Origin: Neobacillus niacini
GTDB taxonomy: Bacteria > Bacillota > Bacilli > Bacillales > Cytobacillaceae
Assembly: GCF_019749295.1 (NCBI RefSeq)
Contig: NZ_JACWFG010000017.1
Span: 1 to 42,012, forward strand
DNA length: 42,012 nucleotides
Direction: 5' to 3'
Position 1 is the first letter of the stretch. Each line of letters opens with the position of its first letter. The translations under genes and the position numbers were made by a program. Positions 9,801 to 17,668 of the stretch are shown one piece after another. Under the pieces are notes generated by a model. The model searched no databases, was not told the DNA's origin, and saw only the letters and a program-made list of their open reading frames with translations.

Positions 9801-11133
9801 TAGTGAAATTGGCTATGATGACGGAACAGCTGAAAATGCTAGAGCATTTTACGATGCAGGTAATGGCTGGGCTGTAAAAATGTCTTTAGCACCTGGCAAT
9901 GAAAAGGCACTTGTTTCTGGAGGCTTATTCCGTTTCTGGGATACAGAATGGCCAGTCCCTGGTGGTACAGATTTCAAAGTGGAAGTATATGATGCCAGTG
10001 GTCCAGATGGAGCACCGGGTAAAAAATTGGCGGGCCCAATTGATGCAACCGCTTTGCGTAATGGTCAATGGACACATGTTGATTTAAGCAGTCATGGGAT
10101 CGTTGTTGAAGGTGATTTCTATCTAGTTTACATTCAAGCTGAAATTAATACAGCTTCTCCGGGACTTGCAACCGATGAAGATGGTGAAAACGCCTTAAGA
10201 AGCTGGCAATTGGTTGGGGGAGCATTTGCACCTGCACCTGAAGCAGAAGGAAACTATATGATTCGCGCAGTAGTTGATTATGAAGTTACTGCCCCATCTA
10301 TCACCTCTCCTGTTGATGGATCTTTTACAAATGAAGGAAACGTTACAGTAGAAGGGAAAGCGGCACCTACTACCACGGTTCATATCTACAACTATGGAGA
10401 AGAAATTGCAACAGGTGAAGCTACGGATGCTGGTACGTATGCTATTGAGGTATCACTTCAAGATGGAGAAAACAGTTTAACAGCAAAAGCCTCAACAGTC
10501 CAAGGGATTACAGATGCGTCAGCACCTGTAGGGGTAGTCTATGACCAGAATGCTCCAGAGTTAACTATAACCAGCCCAACAGATGGCGGGAAAATAAATA
10601 AGGAAACTGTTACCGTAACAGGTACAGTTGCCGATGAATATTTAAAATCTGTTAGTGTTAATGGGACAAAGGCCAAAGTGGAAAATGGCACCTACTCAGC
10701 TAGAATACTACTAGATGAAGGAACAAATACGATTACAGTGACAGCAGATGACCAAGCAGGTAATCGTACAGAACAAACTCTTCAAGTTAATGTAGATTAT
10801 ACTGCACCAGTGATCTCAAATGTAAAACCAGCAGAGGATAAGACGTTGAAAAAAGGTGAAACTGTAAAAGTCGAGTTTACTAGTGAACCAGGCTTAAAAA
10901 CATCTTTTGTTATTCATATGCCTTTAACCAATCTTAACTCTGTACAAAACGCGACCGAACTGCCACTAATGGAGGTTTCACCAGGATCTTATGCAGGCTA
11001 CTACACAGCTACAAAAGACATGGTTGCCGATGGTGCATTAATCGAAGTCAAAGCAGTAGATTCATTTGGTAACGAGACAAGAAAATTAGCAGACGGAAAA
11101 TTGTTTATCAACGTAAAAAATAAAGGTAAATAG
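6850..11133 (+). CDS. bpr: Bacillopeptidase F, secreted subtilisin-type serine protease
   Basis: Very large extracellular S8 protease, 1427 residues, close to B. subtilis Bpr (about 1430) along its whole length. In order: Sec signal peptide (MRKKKRRFLSV... to about residue 32), inhibitor-I9-type propeptide (about 55-180, with SYYVVNGIAV), catalytic domain (about 195-510) with Asp223 (SIDTGV), His269 (GHGTHVTG) and Ser442 (GTSMAGPH), a MAM/jelly-roll-like region, carboxypeptidase-regulatory-like repeats (about 860-980, TGTVINQATGEP) and Ig-like modules near the C-terminus (EGKAAPTTTV, TGTVADEYLK). ATG 6850 gives a normal signal peptide and has GGGGG 7 nt upstream. GTG 6814, with a stronger site, would add 12 residues. 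No cell-wall anchor is visible. Likely role is scavenging of extracellular protein. Confidence 0.96.
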   Translation: MRKKKRRFLSVMCTAMLVLPMLMQPQVNAVAATKGVSVSAKDHINSPAKKISNTLEKQFDNQDKVTFLIKMKEQVDTASVAKEAEKKASLSKATPAKSKSLKRSTIVSELKATAQETQFELLEYLQKQVEAGAAKDVHSYYVVNGIAVTATKEVMEKVAAFQEVEKILPNETRQLFVPEKSAGAVAEPKAETNAIEWNIDRVGAPAVWEMGIDGSGITVASIDTGVQWNHPALQSKYRGFDEATGQVSHANNWFDATAGQSAPYDDQGHGTHVTGTMVGSEPDGSNAIGVAPGAKWIAVKAFTAAGGTDADLLEAGEWILAPNGNPDLAPDVVNNSWGGGAGLDEWYRPMVQAWRAAEIFPEFSAGNTTLTNPGGPGSVANPANYPESVATGATDINNLLGSFSLLGPSPYQEIKPELTAPGVNIRSSVPGSSYEGGWNGTSMAGPHVAAAIALLLQANSSLTVNQLEEILQTTAIPLTDNTYPESPNNGYGSGLLNVYDAVSSVISGLGKLKGQVTKEGDDSEAPVLEHSQPATVFAGMPLTLQASAADNISVTNVEVEYQLEDGSTNTIAAKRISGDYKNGVYQAAIPGEDIAGESFSYTIKVTDFGGNEAVNEYSVAVLPGITVGYVQDFESNPDGWTSYGEANTWEWGAPTTGPGAAFSGEKVYGTNLDGTYDSRANMSLQLPPIDLPEGNSYLQFKQWYNLERNYDYGHVYVSTDNVNWVQKLRVNNLSNGWVDGEVDLSEYAGQRIYIAFNVTTDGSVVRDGWYLDDVRLTDTALTAPQQLGVVTDKEDASANVGLKEKVDPNKITIQMPEVSKEASSEKAAPAALPMHAFVTVLESGRSVKTNPADGSFEMTHAAGEFTVIAESYGYQTETQTVNIEQDGEVTANFTLEELPKGTVTGTVINQATGEPVAGATVYLIEDANIAPVATDANGNYSLTGYEGDYTLKIIAPHFYSQEVSVTLQGNLSQNFELKPFIGYPSEIGYDDGTAENARAFYDAGNGWAVKMSLAPGNEKALVSGGLFRFWDTEWPVPGGTDFKVEVYDASGPDGAPGKKLAGPIDATALRNGQWTHVDLSSHGIVVEGDFYLVYIQAEINTASPGLATDEDGENALRSWQLVGGAFAPAPEAEGNYMIRAVVDYEVTAPSITSPVDGSFTNEGNVTVEGKAAPTTTVHIYNYGEEIATGEATDAGTYAIEVSLQDGENSLTAKASTVQGITDASAPVGVVYDQNAPELTITSPTDGGKINKETVTVTGTVADEYLKSVSVNGTKAKVENGTYSARILLDEGTNTITVTADDQAGNRTEQTLQVNVDYTAPVISNVKPAEDKTLKKGETVKVEFTSEPGLKTSFVIHMPLTNLNSVQNATELPLMEVSPGSYAGYYTATKDMVADGALIEVKAVDSFGNETRKLADGKLFINVKNKGK

Positions 11134-11140
11134 CAACATA

Positions 11141-11190
11141 AAAGAGAGGAGCAGCCTGCAATTAAATTGGAGCTTGCTCCTCTTTTTTTA
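11141..11190 (+). terminator. bpr terminator
   Basis: The GAGGAGCA arm near 11146-11153 pairs with TGCTCCTC (11175-11182), followed by a run of T. It ends 3 bp before the MITE-like element. Confidence 0.8.
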
Positions 11191-11192
11191 AT

Positions 11193-11437
11193 TGGCTGTG
11201 TTAAAGGGGACTTTTGATTTTAGAGCTTTGTTGATTTGTGCGGAAGGCGCGAGAATCCTGCAGGAGGACGGGACAGGGGAGACCCCGCAGACGCTTTAGC
11301 GTCGAGGAGGCTTCCCGAACCGCCTGCGGAAAGCGAAGCGCCTCGTGACAGGCTCAAGACCGCCTGTCACAGCGGAGATTATTCAAAGAAGCTTTCCTTA
11401 GTGGAGCACAAATCAACAGCCTAGTTTAACACAGCCA
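11193..11437. mobile_element. MITE-like interspersed repeat with terminal inverted repeats
   Basis: Perfect 13-bp terminal inverted repeats, TGGCTGTGTTAAA at the left and its complement at the right, enclose 245 bp without a transposase. A second inner pair, GTTGATTTGTG and CACAAATCAAC, extends the symmetry. The core is GC-rich and highly structured (for example the hairpin GACGCTTTAGCGTC). The core (GCGGAAGGCGCGAG, GGAGACCCCGCAG, GGAAAGCGAAGCGCC) is of a type I recall as scattered in many copies in Bacillus and Neobacillus genomes. The open frame 11236-11424 inside it is a by-product of GC-rich sequence. No clear target duplication was identified. Confidence 0.75.
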
Positions 11438-11453
11438 TTTAGTAAGGAATATG

Positions 11454-11529
11454 TGAAAGCGCTTTAAAATAAACAAAATAATTAAAATAGTCAAATAATA
11501 TTGACTCTGCCGCTTTACAGTGATAATCT
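11454..11529 (+). promoter_or_regulatory. ilvA promoter with an upstream cre-like site
   Basis: TTGACT (11501-11506) and TAATCT (11524-11529), with a 17-bp spacer, form a plausible sigma-A promoter for the T-box transcript. Upstream, TGAAAGCGCTTTAA (11454-11467) differs from an ideal CcpA cre site by one base. At about 35 bp before the -35 it could act in activation. The CcpA role is an inference. Confidence 0.55.
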
Positions 11530-11539
11530 TATAAATAAT

Positions 11540-11818
11540 TTAAAACGAATTGATGACGAGAAGAGTAAGATTTGCTCCTTGTCCCAAAGAGAGTCGACAT
11601 TTGCTGGGAGTCGATGGCGGGGCCTATCTGAAAATCATCTCTGAGATGTGTAGCTGAAAAAGAATCTGTAAGCTATACCGGAATAGTCCGCCGTTACATG
11701 GAACACGTATAATGAATTATACGTTGATCGAGAGCCGCAGCACAGGCTTTAATTTGCTGCGGAAGTAGGGTGGTATCGCGAGTTAACTCGTCCCTATACA
11801 AGGGGCGGGTTTTTTGTT
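11540..11818 (+). promoter_or_regulatory. T-box riboswitch leader (isoleucine) of ilvA
   Basis: The leader has Stem I starting at GATGACGAGAAGAGTA and the AAAGAGAG element. A specifier loop reads GAAA-ATC-A, so the specifier is ATC (11634-11636), an Ile codon. The T-box sequence TAGGGTGGTATCGCG is at 11766-11780. The UGGU bulge fits a tRNA ending ACCA, as tRNA-Ile does. A 10-bp terminator stem (ACTCGTCCCT with AGGGGCGGGT) and a T-run end at about 11817. Uncharged tRNA-Ile is expected to allow read-through into ilvA. Confidence 0.93.
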
Positions 11819-11891
11819 GTTTAAAATAACTAAAATGAAAGCCTATGAAAAAGGCAAATTTTAAAAAGAAGAATAAGAGGAGGAAAGTGAA

Positions 11892-13163
11892 ATGAATCAA
11901 CAAGTAGACCAAAAAGAAAAAGCTGTCCAAGTAGAGGATATCATTATAGCAAGCCACACCATTAAGGATGTGATTTCGCCAACTCCCTTGCAGTATAATC
12001 ACTTATTATCAGAGCGATATGGCTGTCATGTTTATTTAAAGCGAGAGGACATGCAAAGTGTACGTTCTTTTAAAATTCGCGGAGCTTATAATCGAATTAA
12101 GAAGCTGACACAAGAGGAATTACAAAACGGGATTATATGTGCCAGCGCCGGAAATCACGCACAAGGGGTTGCCTATTCCTGTAATCATTTAAAGATTAAC
12201 GGGAAAGTCTTTATGCCGAGTACCACTCCCAAACAAAAGGTCAATCAAGTAAAATTTTGGGGTAAGGAACATGTGGAAATTGTTCTAGTAGGTGATACCT
12301 TTGACGATGCATATGAAAAGGCAATTGAATGCAGTTTAGTAGAAAATAGAACCTTTATCCACCCATTCGATGACCCAGACGTTATTGCGGGCCAAGGGAC
12401 AGTGGCGGTTGAGCTGTTAAATGATTGTCAGGAAAAAATTGATTACCTATTTGGGGCTATTGGCGGAGGTGGCCTCCTTTCTGGAGTAGGTACATATATG
12501 AAACATTTCTCACCAGAGACCACGCTAATTGGAGTAGAACCTCAAGGGGCAGCAGGAATGAAGGAGTCTATTTTTCAAGGAGAGGTGACCTCCCTGAAAG
12601 AAATTGATCCGTTTGTAGATGGTGCTGCAGTGAAAACCGTGGGTTCGATGACTTTTGAGATCTGTAAAGAAGTGGTTGATGACATTGTAGTCGTACCAGA
12701 AGGAAAGGTCTGCACTACACTGTTATCTCTCTATAACGAAAATGCGATTGTTGTTGAACCAACTGGGGCACTTTCCATTGCGGCATTAGATCAATTTACC
12801 GAGGAAATTAGAGGGAAAACAGTCGTTTGTATTGTTAGCGGCGGGAATAATGATATCGGCCGGATGCAGGAAATTAAAGAGCGTTCAAAGCTTTATGAAG
12901 GACTGCAGCATTACTTTATCGTCCAATTCCCACAACGTCCAGGTGCTTTACGTGAATTTTTAGATGATGTTTTAGGGCCAAATGATGATATCAGCCATTT
13001 TGAATATACCAAAAAGAATAATCGTGAAACCGGTCCAGCTTTAGTCGGAATTGAGTTAAAGTCTAAGAATGATTATTTCCCATTAATGGAGAGAATTAAA
13101 GCAAAAGGGTTTGATTTTAGAGAAATCAATAAGGACAGCACATTGTTCCAAATGCTTGTATAA
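11892..13163 (+). CDS. ilvA: Threonine dehydratase (threonine ammonia-lyase), biosynthetic
   Basis: PLP enzyme converting threonine to 2-oxobutanoate and ammonia, the first step of isoleucine synthesis. At 423 residues it has the B. subtilis IlvA length. PLP lysine is Lys61 in VRSFKIRGAYN; the phosphate-binding GGGGL loop lies in the middle (about residue 190), and SGGNND closes the PLP site. The C-terminal 90 residues (from HYFIVQFPQRPGALREF) form an ACT-like regulatory domain, so allosteric control by Ile/Val is expected. ATG 11892 has AGGAGGAAAG upstream. The gene stands alone, not with ilvBHC, and is controlled by the Ile T-box in front. Confidence 0.96.
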   Translation: MNQQVDQKEKAVQVEDIIIASHTIKDVISPTPLQYNHLLSERYGCHVYLKREDMQSVRSFKIRGAYNRIKKLTQEELQNGIICASAGNHAQGVAYSCNHLKINGKVFMPSTTPKQKVNQVKFWGKEHVEIVLVGDTFDDAYEKAIECSLVENRTFIHPFDDPDVIAGQGTVAVELLNDCQEKIDYLFGAIGGGGLLSGVGTYMKHFSPETTLIGVEPQGAAGMKESIFQGEVTSLKEIDPFVDGAAVKTVGSMTFEICKEVVDDIVVVPEGKVCTTLLSLYNENAIVVEPTGALSIAALDQFTEEIRGKTVVCIVSGGNNDIGRMQEIKERSKLYEGLQHYFIVQFPQRPGALREFLDDVLGPNDDISHFEYTKKNNRETGPALVGIELKSKNDYFPLMERIKAKGFDFREINKDSTLFQMLV

Positions 13164-13167
13164 TAAT

Positions 13168-13192
13168 AAAGAGCCCTTATCAGGGCTCTTTT
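13168..13192 (+). terminator. ilvA terminator
   Basis: AAAGAGCCCT (13168-13177) and AGGGCTCTTT (13182-13191), 10 bp, followed by T-rich sequence. Confidence 0.85.
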
Positions 13193-13285
13193 CCTATTTT
13201 GCTATATTCTTCCTTTATAAGACCGATTTCTATCTTTTACTAGTTAGGCTGGGTCATTTATGACTCATTATCATTAAAAAAGGAA

Positions 13286-13441
13286 AATCCAAGAATAATT
13301 GTGACTGAAACTAGGATTTGGTTAAAGGTTGGGTCACAATCCAAGTATATTTGTGACTCTAACTAGGGTGAGCTAGAAAATTGGGTAAAAATCCGAGAGT
13401 GATTGTTACCCAAACTCAAGTTAGAGGGTGAATTGGAGAAC
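13286..13441. repeat. Three degenerate 52-bp tandem repeats
   Basis: AATCC recurs at 13286, 13338, 13390 and 13442, exactly 52 bp apart. Within each unit AATCCRAG, TTGTKAC, AAACT/TAACTAG and a GGGTCAC/GGGTAAA/GGAGAAC tail align. The three units differ at many bases, so they are old or under relaxed constraint. They occupy most of the ilvA-ytcJ gap; no other element was seen there. Confidence 0.7.
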
Positions 13442-13514
13442 AATCCTACCACTCTATATGAAATTTCATTTATAATGTCTTTAAGATTACAATAAAGTAC
13501 AAGGTGGGGGCTAT

Positions 13515-15104
13515 GTGTCAAAGACAATATATACAAATGGGTTAATCTATACACTTGATCCCAAGGAACCTGTGGTTGAGTCGGTTGTAGTGGAGAATGG
13601 CAGAATCTTAGATTTAGGTTCACATCAAGAAATGAGCCTGCAATGGGGAAGAGCTGGAGCAAGAGTCATTGATCTGCAGAGGAAAATGGTTACTCCAGGA
13701 CTGATTGACAGCCACTTACACATGTCAGGTGTTGCCTTTAATTTCTTAGACTTAGATTTAACAGGGATAACATCAAAATCTGAAATGCTCGATAAAATAA
13801 AGCAAAAAGCGGATACTGTTGCTCCAGGTAAATGGTTAATTGGTATGGGCTGGGATGAGAATCTTTTTACAGAAGGATCCATTCCTACTATTGAAGAATT
13901 AGACTATGTGGCACCTCATTGTCCTATTTACTTAAAAAGGATCTGCTATCATGCATTTTTAGTAAATAGTAAAGCACTAGAAATGAGTCAGTATCATCCT
14001 TCTATTGAAGTACCAATGGGTGGAAGTGTGGTTTTGGATCCACATACAAAAAAGCCTGCAGGACTGCTGCTGGAGTCTGCTTCCCAGTTAGTAACCAAAC
14101 ATATCCCAGATAAAACCTATGAAGAATTAAAAAATGGGCTGGGTGATGCGATGAAATTTGCCATCAAAAAAGGATTAACCAGCGTACATACCAATGATCC
14201 TGCATACTTAGGCGGCCTTCACCAAACCTATCGGATGTATGACGAATTGCTTAACCATGAGGGAAAAGGATTACGCTGTAATCTTTTGATTGATTATCCT
14301 TATCTGTCTGCATTAAAGGAAAATGGAATGGTTGCTGGTTTTGGAAATGAGAAACTACAAATTGGTGCGATAAAAATCTTTGCGGATGGGGCTTTTGGAC
14401 GAAGAACAGCTTTGCTGTCAGAGCCATATCATGATGAACCAAGTCAATACGGAGAATCCATGCAAACGGAGGAAGTTCTTTTTAACATTATTAAAGATGC
14501 AAGAGATCAATCCATGCCGATAGCAGTACATACAATCGGCGATAAGGCGTTGGAAAATGTTCTTGATATCCTTGATCAATTTCCAAAGGTGAATTACCGT
14601 GATCGAATTATCCATACTTCATTGGTCAGAGAGGATTTAATTTCCCGTTTAGCCCATCCAAGCATCGTTGCGGATATTCAGCCAAGGTTTGTTGTGGGGG
14701 ATTATCCATGGATAATCGATCGGATAGGGAAGGAGAGGGAACCCTATTTATATGCATGGAAATCCTTATTAACGAATGGGGTCATCTGTGCCGGCGGATC
14801 TGATGCTCCGGTAGAACCCGTGGATCCATTACTAGGCATTCATGCGGCCGTAACACGTAAAACTCCTGGTAAACAAGAGTGTTGGAATGAGGGGCAGAAA
14901 CTCTCTATGATAGAAGCAGTGAAACTATTTACCATCGGTGGTGCATTTGCAACAAATGAAGAAGCCATTAAGGGAACGATTTCAAGAGGTAAGTTAGCGG
15001 ACATGACGGTTTACTCAAAGAATTTGTTTGCAATGGAAAACCCTGACGAACTATTAGAAACCGACATTGAAATGACCATCATTGATGGGGAAATTCAAGC
15101 ATAA
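13515..15104 (+). CDS. ytcJ: YtcJ-type metal-dependent amidohydrolase
   Basis: 529-residue amidohydrolase-superfamily protein with the length and order of B. subtilis YtcJ. The N-terminal beta-sandwich strand precedes the metal motif HLH (His67, His69 in DSHLHMSG). Later metal/catalytic marks are IAVHTIGD, RIIHTSLV and the Asp in GGSDAPVEP. The C-terminal GTISRGKLADM closes the composite sandwich. The start is GTG 13515 with AAGGTGGGGG a few bases upstream; the ATG at 13513 is out of frame. Family members are annotated as putative hydrolases of N-substituted or imide-like compounds; the substrate here is unknown. No operon partner. Confidence 0.93.
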   Translation: MSKTIYTNGLIYTLDPKEPVVESVVVENGRILDLGSHQEMSLQWGRAGARVIDLQRKMVTPGLIDSHLHMSGVAFNFLDLDLTGITSKSEMLDKIKQKADTVAPGKWLIGMGWDENLFTEGSIPTIEELDYVAPHCPIYLKRICYHAFLVNSKALEMSQYHPSIEVPMGGSVVLDPHTKKPAGLLLESASQLVTKHIPDKTYEELKNGLGDAMKFAIKKGLTSVHTNDPAYLGGLHQTYRMYDELLNHEGKGLRCNLLIDYPYLSALKENGMVAGFGNEKLQIGAIKIFADGAFGRRTALLSEPYHDEPSQYGESMQTEEVLFNIIKDARDQSMPIAVHTIGDKALENVLDILDQFPKVNYRDRIIHTSLVREDLISRLAHPSIVADIQPRFVVGDYPWIIDRIGKEREPYLYAWKSLLTNGVICAGGSDAPVEPVDPLLGIHAAVTRKTPGKQECWNEGQKLSMIEAVKLFTIGGAFATNEEAIKGTISRGKLADMTVYSKNLFAMENPDELLETDIEMTIIDGEIQA

Positions 15105-15111
15105 AGAAAGT

Positions 15112-15138
15112 AAAGAGCATCGATTATGATGCTCTTTA
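15112..15138. terminator. Hairpin between convergent ytcJ and yyaC
   Basis: AAAGAGCATC (15112-15121) and GATGCTCTTT (15128-15137), a perfect 10-bp stem. It overlaps the yyaC stop codon; T-runs are short on both sides, so strength is uncertain. Confidence 0.65.
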
Positions 15139-15738
15139 ACTAGTTAGTAGAATTTGTTGATCAGAGGGATATTTGAAATATTGCCTGATCGTAAGTGAGA
15201 TTCCTTTTGCTATGGAAGTTGCCATTGTATAGATTAGATTCAGGTCAGTACATAATAGAGAATTTTTCAAGTCAGGATCATTCTCGAGGACAACTCCAGT
15301 TATACTGCAATCACCAATGGGCGGAAGCTTATTTCCCAGGCCTATGCCAGGAACCATCGGTCCATCCTTAAGCACAATGGAGTTCACTACTTCTTTATTA
15401 CCTAAAACACTATCCACCGCGATAATAAAACTATTCTTTCGAAACGTGAAAGTAGATAATTCAGGCGAGAGAGTCGCAGCATCCAAGGGTGACTGCAGAT
15501 TTCCCAGGACAGTTAAGCGTTCAGGAAAGCTATTCTTTAGCAGGGATCCCACAAAAGGACCAAGACTATCGCCGTTAATTCGACTAGAGCCAATTCCAAT
15601 CACATAAATATGCTCTGTTTCCTGAGGTAATAGGGAAAAAAGTCCTTGCCGGATGAAAAGAGGTGCTAATTTATTTTTATAAGGAATCACTACATTCGGT
15701 TTAGAGCATAAACCGATACAACTAGAACTGCTATCCAT
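15136..15738 (-). CDS. yyaC: Spore protease YyaC (DUF1256, GPR-related)
   Basis: 200-residue member of the YyaC family, related in fold to the germination protease GPR that degrades small acid-soluble spore proteins. Family marks are the glycine-rich IGIGSSRINGDSLGP segment (about residues 48-62), the AVDSVLG segment and GIGLGNKLPPIGDCSITG. The gene is found only in spore formers, which supports the host assignment; its exact role is not well defined. ATG 15738 has GAGGTG 8 nt upstream. It is convergent with ytcJ and about 85 bp downstream of the FAD dehydrogenase gene on the same strand. Confidence 0.92.
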   Translation of the reverse strand: MDSSSSCIGLCSKPNVVIPYKNKLAPLFIRQGLFSLLPQETEHIYVIGIGSSRINGDSLGPFVGSLLKNSFPERLTVLGNLQSPLDAATLSPELSTFTFRKNSFIIAVDSVLGNKEVVNSIVLKDGPMVPGIGLGNKLPPIGDCSITGVVLENDPDLKNSLLCTDLNLIYTMATSIAKGISLTIRQYFKYPSDQQILLTS

Positions 15739-15824
15739 GTTTTGAACACCTCACCCTCGTTTATACCTACAAAATTCTTCATTCCTATAAAATAATCCTT
15801 CTATTATTATCTAAAAAAACAATT

Positions 15825-17477
15825 CTATAATTCTTTTACAAGTGCACGGCCAGTCTGTCTTCCGGTAAATAGGCAGCCGCCGAGAAAAGTTCCTTCAAGA
15901 GCGCGATATCCGTGCACACCACCGCCTCCAAATCCACAAACCTCTCCAGCTGCATATAGACCTGGAACAGGGCTGCCGGCAGTGTCTAATACGCGGCCAG
16001 ATAAATCCGTCTGCAGCCCGCCAAGTGTTTTTCGACTAACAATATTTAAGCGAACGGCAATCAAAGGTCCATTCTTAGGATCAAGTATTTTATGAGGGGA
16101 GGCAACACGAATTAGCTTGTCACCAAGATAGTTGCGAGCCCCACGAATGGCCGTGATTTGCAGATCCTTTGTAAATTTATTATCCATCTCGCGATCTCTA
16201 GCAGCAATTTGCCGTTCCAGATCCTCAAGATTAATAAGCTTTACTCCCGTAAGCTTATTCATACCCTCGACAAGCTTGGTCAAATTGTCTGCAATGACAA
16301 AGTCTTCACCTTTATCCATAAAGGCTTTTACTGGAGCAGTCGGTCCTGGGAGAATACGGGATAAGACTTTTTTAATACTTTTCCCCGTTAAGTCAGGGTT
16401 TTGCTCAGAGCCTGAAAGGGCAAACTCTTTCTCTATTATTTTTTCAGTTAAGATAAACCAAGAATAATCATAGCCTGTATTCTGGATTGCCTCCAGAGTA
16501 CCTAATGTATCAAACCCTGGGAAATTAGGAGCTTGAAAACGTTTTCCTTTTGCATCAAGCCAAATAGAAGAGGGACCTGGAAGTATGCGGATACCGTGAT
16601 TACTCCACACCGGATCATAGTTTTTTATTCCTTCCGTATAATGCCACATTCTATCACGGTTCACGATTCGACCGCCTGCATTTTCAGTAATTTCTAACAT
16701 TCTTCCATCAACATGGTCAGGAACACCAGAAATCATTTTTTTCGGTGCCTGCCCTAGACGTGCTGGCCAATTTTTCCTTATTAATTCATGATTACCGCCG
16801 ATTCCACCACTTGTTACAATAACCGCCTGTGCACTAAACTCAAAGTCTCCAATTATTTCACGGGAACTTTTCTCCCCGCGGGCAGCAGAACTAGCGACGA
16901 GGATAGAACCACTGACACCAACGACAGCGCCATTTTCGGTGAGGAAGGAATTAACCCGATGACGCGGATGATAATCCACTAAACCAGAAGCCATGGCTTT
17001 GCGAACTCTTTTTTCAAACGGCTGGACAATTCCTGGACCAGTCCCCCATACAATATGAAACCGCGGGACAGAATTCCCATGCCCTTCAGCCAGATAACCT
17101 CCACGCTCAGCCCAACCGACAACAGGGAAGAAGCGAACGCCCATATTATACAACCACTCACGTTTTTCACCCGCAGCGAAGTCGACATATGCCTCTGCCC
17201 ATTTTTTACCCCATAAATCTTCATCTTCTTCTCTATCAAATCCTGCAGCTCCTAACCAGTCTTGCCATGCGAGCTCACGCGAATCATTTATTCCCATTCT
17301 GCGTTGTTCAGGAGAATCAACAAGAAACAAGCCGCCAAAGGACCACCAAGCCTGTCCACCAAGTGAAGCCTCTGGTTCTTGGTCGAGTAGAAGTACTTTC
17401 TTACCTGCATCTGCCAGCTCAGCTGTTGCGACTAAACCAGCGAGACCAGCACCAACAACGATTACATCGAACTTCAT
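15825..17477 (-). CDS. FAD-binding dehydrogenase (ketosteroid dehydrogenase/fumarate reductase-like)
   Basis: 550-residue flavoprotein. The N-terminal Rossmann motif GAGLAGLVA (about residues 9-17) binds FAD, followed by the acidic LLLDQE strand end. A central capping domain carries a large insertion. The C-terminal FAD-closing segment reads GLYAAGEVCGFGGGG and GYRALEGTFLGG. This matches the conserved but poorly characterised FAD-binding dehydrogenase family (PRK12834-like), related to 3-ketosteroid-delta1-dehydrogenase and the fumarate reductase flavoprotein. No signal peptide. ATG 17477 has TGGAGGAAA upstream. It diverges from a flavin reductase, which may feed it or share its control. The substrate is unknown. 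Confidence 0.9.
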   Translation of the reverse strand: MKFDVIVVGAGLAGLVATAELADAGKKVLLLDQEPEASLGGQAWWSFGGLFLVDSPEQRRMGINDSRELAWQDWLGAAGFDREEDEDLWGKKWAEAYVDFAAGEKREWLYNMGVRFFPVVGWAERGGYLAEGHGNSVPRFHIVWGTGPGIVQPFEKRVRKAMASGLVDYHPRHRVNSFLTENGAVVGVSGSILVASSAARGEKSSREIIGDFEFSAQAVIVTSGGIGGNHELIRKNWPARLGQAPKKMISGVPDHVDGRMLEITENAGGRIVNRDRMWHYTEGIKNYDPVWSNHGIRILPGPSSIWLDAKGKRFQAPNFPGFDTLGTLEAIQNTGYDYSWFILTEKIIEKEFALSGSEQNPDLTGKSIKKVLSRILPGPTAPVKAFMDKGEDFVIADNLTKLVEGMNKLTGVKLINLEDLERQIAARDREMDNKFTKDLQITAIRGARNYLGDKLIRVASPHKILDPKNGPLIAVRLNIVSRKTLGGLQTDLSGRVLDTAGSPVPGLYAAGEVCGFGGGGVHGYRALEGTFLGGCLFTGRQTGRALVKEL

Positions 17478-17668
17478 TATTTTTCCTCCAGAAAGTAATA
17501 TACTCCGATACTATTTTAAATTTTCAAAAAAGTCAATCAGCAATTAAAATCATAATATTAGACACTTGATACTAAAGATAATAAAATTATGGAAGAGTGC
17601 TTTTCTTTAGGTAAACGAACACATAATGATCAATCAGAGAAGGACAAAAAAGAATAGGGGTGTTGGGA

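Noticed and set aside
11236..11424. 62-residue open frame in the GC-rich element
   Set aside because: It lies inside the MITE-like element, has no ribosome site and its composition follows from the hairpin DNA.
13200..13514. Riboswitch or leader RNA upstream of ytcJ
   Set aside because: The regular 52-bp phase shows tandem repeats; no aptamer core and no terminator before the start codon.
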